From UBA7374 sp965660635 (GTDB lineage Bacteria > Verrucomicrobiota > Verrucomicrobiia > Opitutales > Coraliomargaritaceae): DNA of 10,055 bases. A program made the translations under genes and the position numbers. Below the pieces are notes generated by a model. The model had not been told where the DNA came from, did no database searches, and saw only the letters and a program-made list of their open reading frames with translations. The DNA lies in assembly GCA_965660635.1 (NCBI GenBank), contig CBFIAS010000050.1, forward strand, positions 1-10,055, given 5' to 3'. Below are positions 6,913 through 10,055 of the stretch, piece after piece. Position 1 is the stretch's first letter. Every line of letters begins with the position of its first letter.

Positions 6913-8527
6913 GGAAACAAATAGGCGGCTCTTTTATCGCGACTGCGGAATCCTTCTGCATCCGACCTCGCTTCCAAGTAGCTACGGGGTGGGTGATTTT
7001 GGTCCGGCTGCCATAAAATGGATCGACCAGTTGCACCAACACGGCCAGAGCCTTTGGCAGGTGTTGCCATTGAATCCCTGTGGCTACGGTAATTCTCCCT
7101 ATCAGGCTTTATCGGCCTTCGCCGGGAACCCTCTTTTCCTCAGTCCGGAGGATTTGCAAAAGCGTGGTCTCTTGTCGCTTCATGAGATGAACACATGCCG
7201 GTTGCCCAAAACGGGAGCGATCAACTACCCCTCTGCCTACAGGTGCAAAGCCCGGATGCTGGAAAGCGTCGCGGCCAAGTTTTTTGCCATGGATCCGGAA
7301 ACTGCGATACACCGGCACTATCAAAACTTTCTCAAGTCTTCCGCCGGGTGGTTGGAGGATTATGCTCTCTACGTGACCTTGAAGGCATTGCACGGAGGCC
7401 AGCCCTGGACGGATTGGCCGGAGCCTTTGCGTGACCGGGATCCCGTAGCCCTGAAGCACATCGCTTTCGAGTATAGTGGACAAATTCAGCGAGCCTGCCT
7501 CGAGCAATTCTTGCTCCGCGAGCAATGGGGACAGGTGCAGCGGCATGCCAAGGCATGCGGTGTGCGGATCATTGGGGACTTGCCGATTTTTGTCGCCCAC
7601 GACAGCGCGGATGTCTGGTGCCGTCCGGATCTCTTTCGCCTGGACGCAGAGGGACAGCCGCTAGTCGTTGCCGGAGTCCCCCCCGATTATTTCAGCAAGA
7701 CCGGTCAGCTCTGGGGGAATCCGCTGTATGACTGGGCTGTTCATCGCGCCGAAGAATTCAGCTGGTGGCGTCGGCGCGTCAGGGAAGTTCTCAACTGGGT
7801 GGACATTGTGCGGATCGATCACTTCCGGGGCTTTTCCGCCTGCTGGGAAGTCACGGCTGGTGCCGGGACGGCTGAGAATGGCCGCTGGGTGGATGCGCCG
7901 GGTCATGAGCTGTTTGAGTGCTTTGCCGAGGACCTGGGTTCTCCGCTTCCCTTCATCGCCGAGGATCTCGGCGTGATTACGCCCGATGTTCGTGACTTGC
8001 AGGCGCGTTTCCGCTTGCCCGGCATTCGCATTGAACAGTTTGCCTTCGGCAACGATGCAGAGAAGAACACGTTCCTGCCCGAAGCGTACAACAGCGACTC
8101 CGTGGCCTATACCGGAACACACGACAACGACACGGTATGGGGCTGGTTCCAAAAGCAACCGGGTGAAGCCTGCACAATGAGCCGCGAGGAGATAGAATCG
8201 GAGCGGGCAGAAGCCCTGGCCTACTTTGGCACTGATGGGTCCCGATTGCACTGGGATTTCATCCGGAGCCTTTACTGCTCGGATGCCGCCGCCGCAATCG
8301 TTCCCGTTCAAGATCTCCTGGGACTCGGTTCCGAGGCCCGGATGAATACACCCGGTGCGGCGGAGGGTAACTGGGAATGGCGTCTTTCTTCGGAGGATGT
8401 TGCGGATCTGGGAACGGCCCTTTCCCAATTATCGGAGATTTCGGCAAGGAGCCGACGTGGATCCGGCCAAAGCGGCACGGACAATAGCTGTGCGAGTGCA
8501 CTCAACCTTCAAGCAGAAGCAAAATGA
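6905..8527 (+). CDS. malQ: 4-alpha-glucanotransferase (amylomaltase), GH77
   Basis: This 540-residue cytosolic enzyme transfers alpha-1,4-glucan segments between maltodextrins and releases glucose. It lets imported maltose and short dextrins be built into chains that phosphorylase can use. The family features are all present: N-terminal GILLHPTSLPS (15-25) and SPYQ..SAFAGNP (64-75), nucleophile Asp305 in VRIDHFRGF, acid/base Glu353 in IAEDLG, stabiliser Asp407 in GTHDND, and C-terminal MNTPG...GNWEWR (480-493). The length fits the short bacterial/plant DPE1 type (about 500 residues), without the long N-terminal extension of the E. coli enzyme. The ATG at 6905 was chosen because the family's N-terminus follows at once; further upstream the frame is the shadow of the amylase gene. 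It overlaps the amylase stop by 8 bp and has no Shine-Dalgarno sequence, which suggests reinitiation. The last 30 or so residues are a polar tail beyond the usual end. Confidence 0.96.
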   Translation: MTEETNRRLFYRDCGILLHPTSLPSSYGVGDFGPAAIKWIDQLHQHGQSLWQVLPLNPCGYGNSPYQALSAFAGNPLFLSPEDLQKRGLLSLHEMNTCRLPKTGAINYPSAYRCKARMLESVAAKFFAMDPETAIHRHYQNFLKSSAGWLEDYALYVTLKALHGGQPWTDWPEPLRDRDPVALKHIAFEYSGQIQRACLEQFLLREQWGQVQRHAKACGVRIIGDLPIFVAHDSADVWCRPDLFRLDAEGQPLVVAGVPPDYFSKTGQLWGNPLYDWAVHRAEEFSWWRRRVREVLNWVDIVRIDHFRGFSACWEVTAGAGTAENGRWVDAPGHELFECFAEDLGSPLPFIAEDLGVITPDVRDLQARFRLPGIRIEQFAFGNDAEKNTFLPEAYNSDSVAYTGTHDNDTVWGWFQKQPGEACTMSREEIESERAEALAYFGTDGSRLHWDFIRSLYCSDAAAAIVPVQDLLGLGSEARMNTPGAAEGNWEWRLSSEDVADLGTALSQLSEISARSRRGSGQSGTDNSCASALNLQAEAK

Positions 8528-9852
8528 AAAAACCCATATTATCTTTTTGGCAGATCTGGAACATGAGTTTCGGGTTCTTCGGCATTCAATTCGGCTGGGG
8601 CCTGCAGATGGCCAACATGAGCGCCATCTACCAGTACCTCGGAGCGGAGGAAAGTGCTATCCCGCTGCTCTGGCTGGCGGCTCCCGTGACCGGCTTGCTC
8701 GTGCAGCCGATCGTCGGCTACTACAGTGACCGCACCTGGTGCTTCCTGGGTCGCCGCCGCCCTTACTTCCTGGTCGGAGCCCTGCTCGCCAGCCTGGCCC
8801 TGATCGCCATGCCCAATTCCGGGGCGCTTTGGATGGCGGTCGGGCTGCTCTGGATTCTCGACGCCTCGGTCAACATCAGCATGGAACCGTTCCGGGCCTT
8901 CGTCGGCGACAAGCTGGTAGAGGAACAGCGGAAGACGGGATTCGCCATGCAGAGCCTTTTGATCGGCCTCGGTGCGGTACTTTCCTCCTCGCTTCCCTGG
9001 ATGCTGACCAACTGGTTCGGGGTCGTCGACAGCGCAACCGGCGAAAGCGCGATTCCCCGGTCCGTTCACCTCTCCTTCTACATTGGTTCAGCCGTCTTCT
9101 TTACCGCCGTGCTCTACACCGTGCTCACCACCGGCGAGCATCCGCCGGAAGACATCGAGGCCTTTGAAGAGCAGAAGCGCCAAAGCGCCGGCGTGGGCAA
9201 CGCCTTCCGTGAAATCATCCGCGGCATCCTTTCCATGCCAGACGGGATGCGCCGCCTCGCAGTCGTGCAGTTCTTCACCTGGCTGGGGCTCTTCTGCATG
9301 TGGATCTACTTCATCCCAGCCGTGGCCACCCGTGTCTTCGGAGGCGAACCGGGCAGCGAGTCCTACCAGGCCGGGGCGGAGTGGGGCGGCGTTTGCTTCT
9401 CCACCTACAACGGGGTGGCCTTCGCCTTCTCCTTTATACTCCTGCTCCTCGTCCGCCGGTTCTCCGCCAAGTCGATCCACACCCTCTGCCTGGCCTGCGG
9501 TGGACTGGGCCTCGTCTCCGTGGTTTTCGTCACTGATCCGCAGATCCTGCTCCTCTCCATGACCGCCGTCGGCGTGGCCTGGGCCAGCATCCTCTCGATG
9601 CCCTACGCCATGCTCGCCAACGTCCTGCCGCCGGAGAAGATGGGCTTCTACATGGGCGTCTTCAACTTCTTCATCGTCCTGCCGCAGATCCTCGCCTCAC
9701 TCGGACTCGGATACGCCCTGTCCCACTGGCTCGGAGGCAACGCCATAGCGGCAGTCGTTCTCGGCGGTGTTTCCATGCTCTTCGCCGCCCTCTGTGTCCG
9801 CTGGTTTGTCCTCGATGAACCGGTCGTCGAACGAGTGAACGTCGAACGTTGA
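8524..9852 (+). CDS. MFS sugar transporter, GPH/SLC45-like (probable maltose/maltodextrin importer)
   Basis: A 442-residue inner-membrane protein with about 12 hydrophobic segments and a short basic N-terminus. The loop between TM2 and TM3 carries SDRTW..LGRRRPYF (68-82), the MFS signature in the form seen in GPH and sucrose/maltose (SLC45-like) carriers. The late segment ILSMPYAMLANVLPPEKMG (356-374) also fits that group. A charged loop (about 203-235) separates the two halves. Its place directly behind a secreted amylase and malQ points to uptake of maltose or short maltodextrins, probably by proton symport; the substrate is inferred from context. The ATG overlaps the malQ stop by 4 bp (ATGA) and lacks a strong Shine-Dalgarno sequence, so it is probably translationally coupled. 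Codons end in C more often than in malQ. The last residues (VERVNVER) and the stop lie inside a CGAACGT heptamer array, so the C-terminus is repeat-derived. Confidence 0.9.
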   Translation: MKKPILSFWQIWNMSFGFFGIQFGWGLQMANMSAIYQYLGAEESAIPLLWLAAPVTGLLVQPIVGYYSDRTWCFLGRRRPYFLVGALLASLALIAMPNSGALWMAVGLLWILDASVNISMEPFRAFVGDKLVEEQRKTGFAMQSLLIGLGAVLSSSLPWMLTNWFGVVDSATGESAIPRSVHLSFYIGSAVFFTAVLYTVLTTGEHPPEDIEAFEEQKRQSAGVGNAFREIIRGILSMPDGMRRLAVVQFFTWLGLFCMWIYFIPAVATRVFGGEPGSESYQAGAEWGGVCFSTYNGVAFAFSFILLLLVRRFSAKSIHTLCLACGGLGLVSVVFVTDPQILLLSMTAVGVAWASILSMPYAMLANVLPPEKMGFYMGVFNFFIVLPQILASLGLGYALSHWLGGNAIAAVVLGGVSMLFAALCVRWFVLDEPVVERVNVER

Positions 9853-9877
9853 ACGTCGAACATCGAACGTTGAAGGG
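9828..9877 (+). repeat. CGAACGT heptamer array overlapping the transporter's 3' end
   Basis: Seven-bp units run CGAACGA, GTGAACGT (8 bp), CGAACGT, TGAACGT, CGAACAT, CGAACGT, TGAAGGG. The first three and the start of the fourth are coding: they give the transporter's last residues, and the T-for-C variant unit TGAACGT supplies the TGA stop at 9850-9852. The array belongs to the same family as those at 1809-1851 and 9995-10037. Confidence 0.9.
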
Positions 9878-9885
9878 ATAGCGGG

Positions 9886-9965
9886 TGAGTGGCCCGCGAA
9901 TCTACACGAAGGGTCACGAATGTGAGGTGGCTTTTGCCCGCGAAGATACGCGAAGGATCACGAAT
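9886..9965 (+). repeat. CGCGAA decamer-period array, right block (two modules)
   Basis: Two modules start at 9892 and 9936, 44 bp apart, each with CGCGAA/CACGAA words at 10-bp spacing and ending in TCACGAATGTGAG. They correspond to the left block at 1658-1781, which has one extra module; this accounts for the 42-bp difference in spacing between the matching segments. Confidence 0.85.
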
Positions 9966-9978
9966 GTGAGATTTTTTG

Positions 9979-10055
9979 GCAGAATAATCAGGAAGTGAAC
10001 GTCGAACATCGAACGTGGAACGTCGAACTTTGAAGGAATAGTGCAGTGAGGGTGG
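9979..10055 (+). repeat. 77-bp perfect direct repeat, right copy (reaches window edge)
   Basis: Identical to 1793-1869 over its whole visible length. It includes a heptamer array at 9995-10037 (CGAACAT, CGAACGT, GGAACGT, CGAACTT, TGAAGGA). If the pattern of the left block continues, a decamer module like 1873-1902 should follow just beyond the edge. No gene and no stem-loop terminator are seen between the transporter stop and the window end. Confidence 0.97.

Noticed and set aside
9648..9917. Minus-strand frame at the transporter 3' end
   Set aside because: Its N-terminus is encoded by the heptamer/decamer repeats and the rest is the reverse strand of transmembrane codons.
9966..9980. T-run at 9972-9977 as a terminator of the operon
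   Set aside because: No GC-rich stem-loop precedes it. A similar T-run occurs in the left repeat copy (1787-1792), so it belongs to the repeat.

Overview
The window most likely comes from a Verrucomicrobiota (Opitutae-like) genome. Three things suggest this. A leftward gene resembles the first gene of the 'Verru_Chthon cassette'. The DNA is GC-rich with mixed codon usage. The intergenic spaces are packed with short-period GAAC/CGCGAA tandem repeats of a kind I associate with this phylum. The taxonomic call is inference, since no marker gene is present.

Layout: (1) 1-1519, minus strand: 5' part of a long pilin-like protein gene that runs off the left edge. (2) 1520-2151: a 632-bp divergent intergenic region. 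It holds a candidate promoter for the leftward gene, a 13-bp inverted-repeat pair (1602-1614 / 2086-2098), 10-bp-period CGCGAA modules and a 7-bp-period CGAACGT array. (3) 2152-9852, plus strand: three overlapping genes that form a compact alpha-glucan operon. They are a 1586-aa exported protein with two complete GH13 catalytic domains and a glycogen/starch-binding domain between them, a 540-aa 4-alpha-glucanotransferase (MalQ, GH77), and a 442-aa MFS sugar transporter of the GPH/SLC45-like type. (4) 9828-10055: a second composite repeat block. It begins inside the last codons of the transporter gene and ends, at the window edge, in a 77-bp stretch identical to 1793-1869.

Probable joint function: the exported double-headed amylase cuts starch or glycogen outside the cytoplasm, the transporter imports maltose or short maltodextrins, and MalQ rearranges them in the cytosol. 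No SusC/SusD pair, ABC transporter or regulator lies in the window. The gene overlaps (8 bp and 4 bp) suggest translational coupling.

The most notable points are the GH13-CBM-GH13 architecture, the loss of the conserved region-I Asn in the second catalytic domain, and the repeat blocks. Those blocks flank exactly the three-gene operon in direct orientation, 8186 bp apart, and one of them supplies the transporter's C-terminal codons and stop codon. I see no tRNA, rRNA, CRISPR array, transposase or convincing intrinsic terminator.
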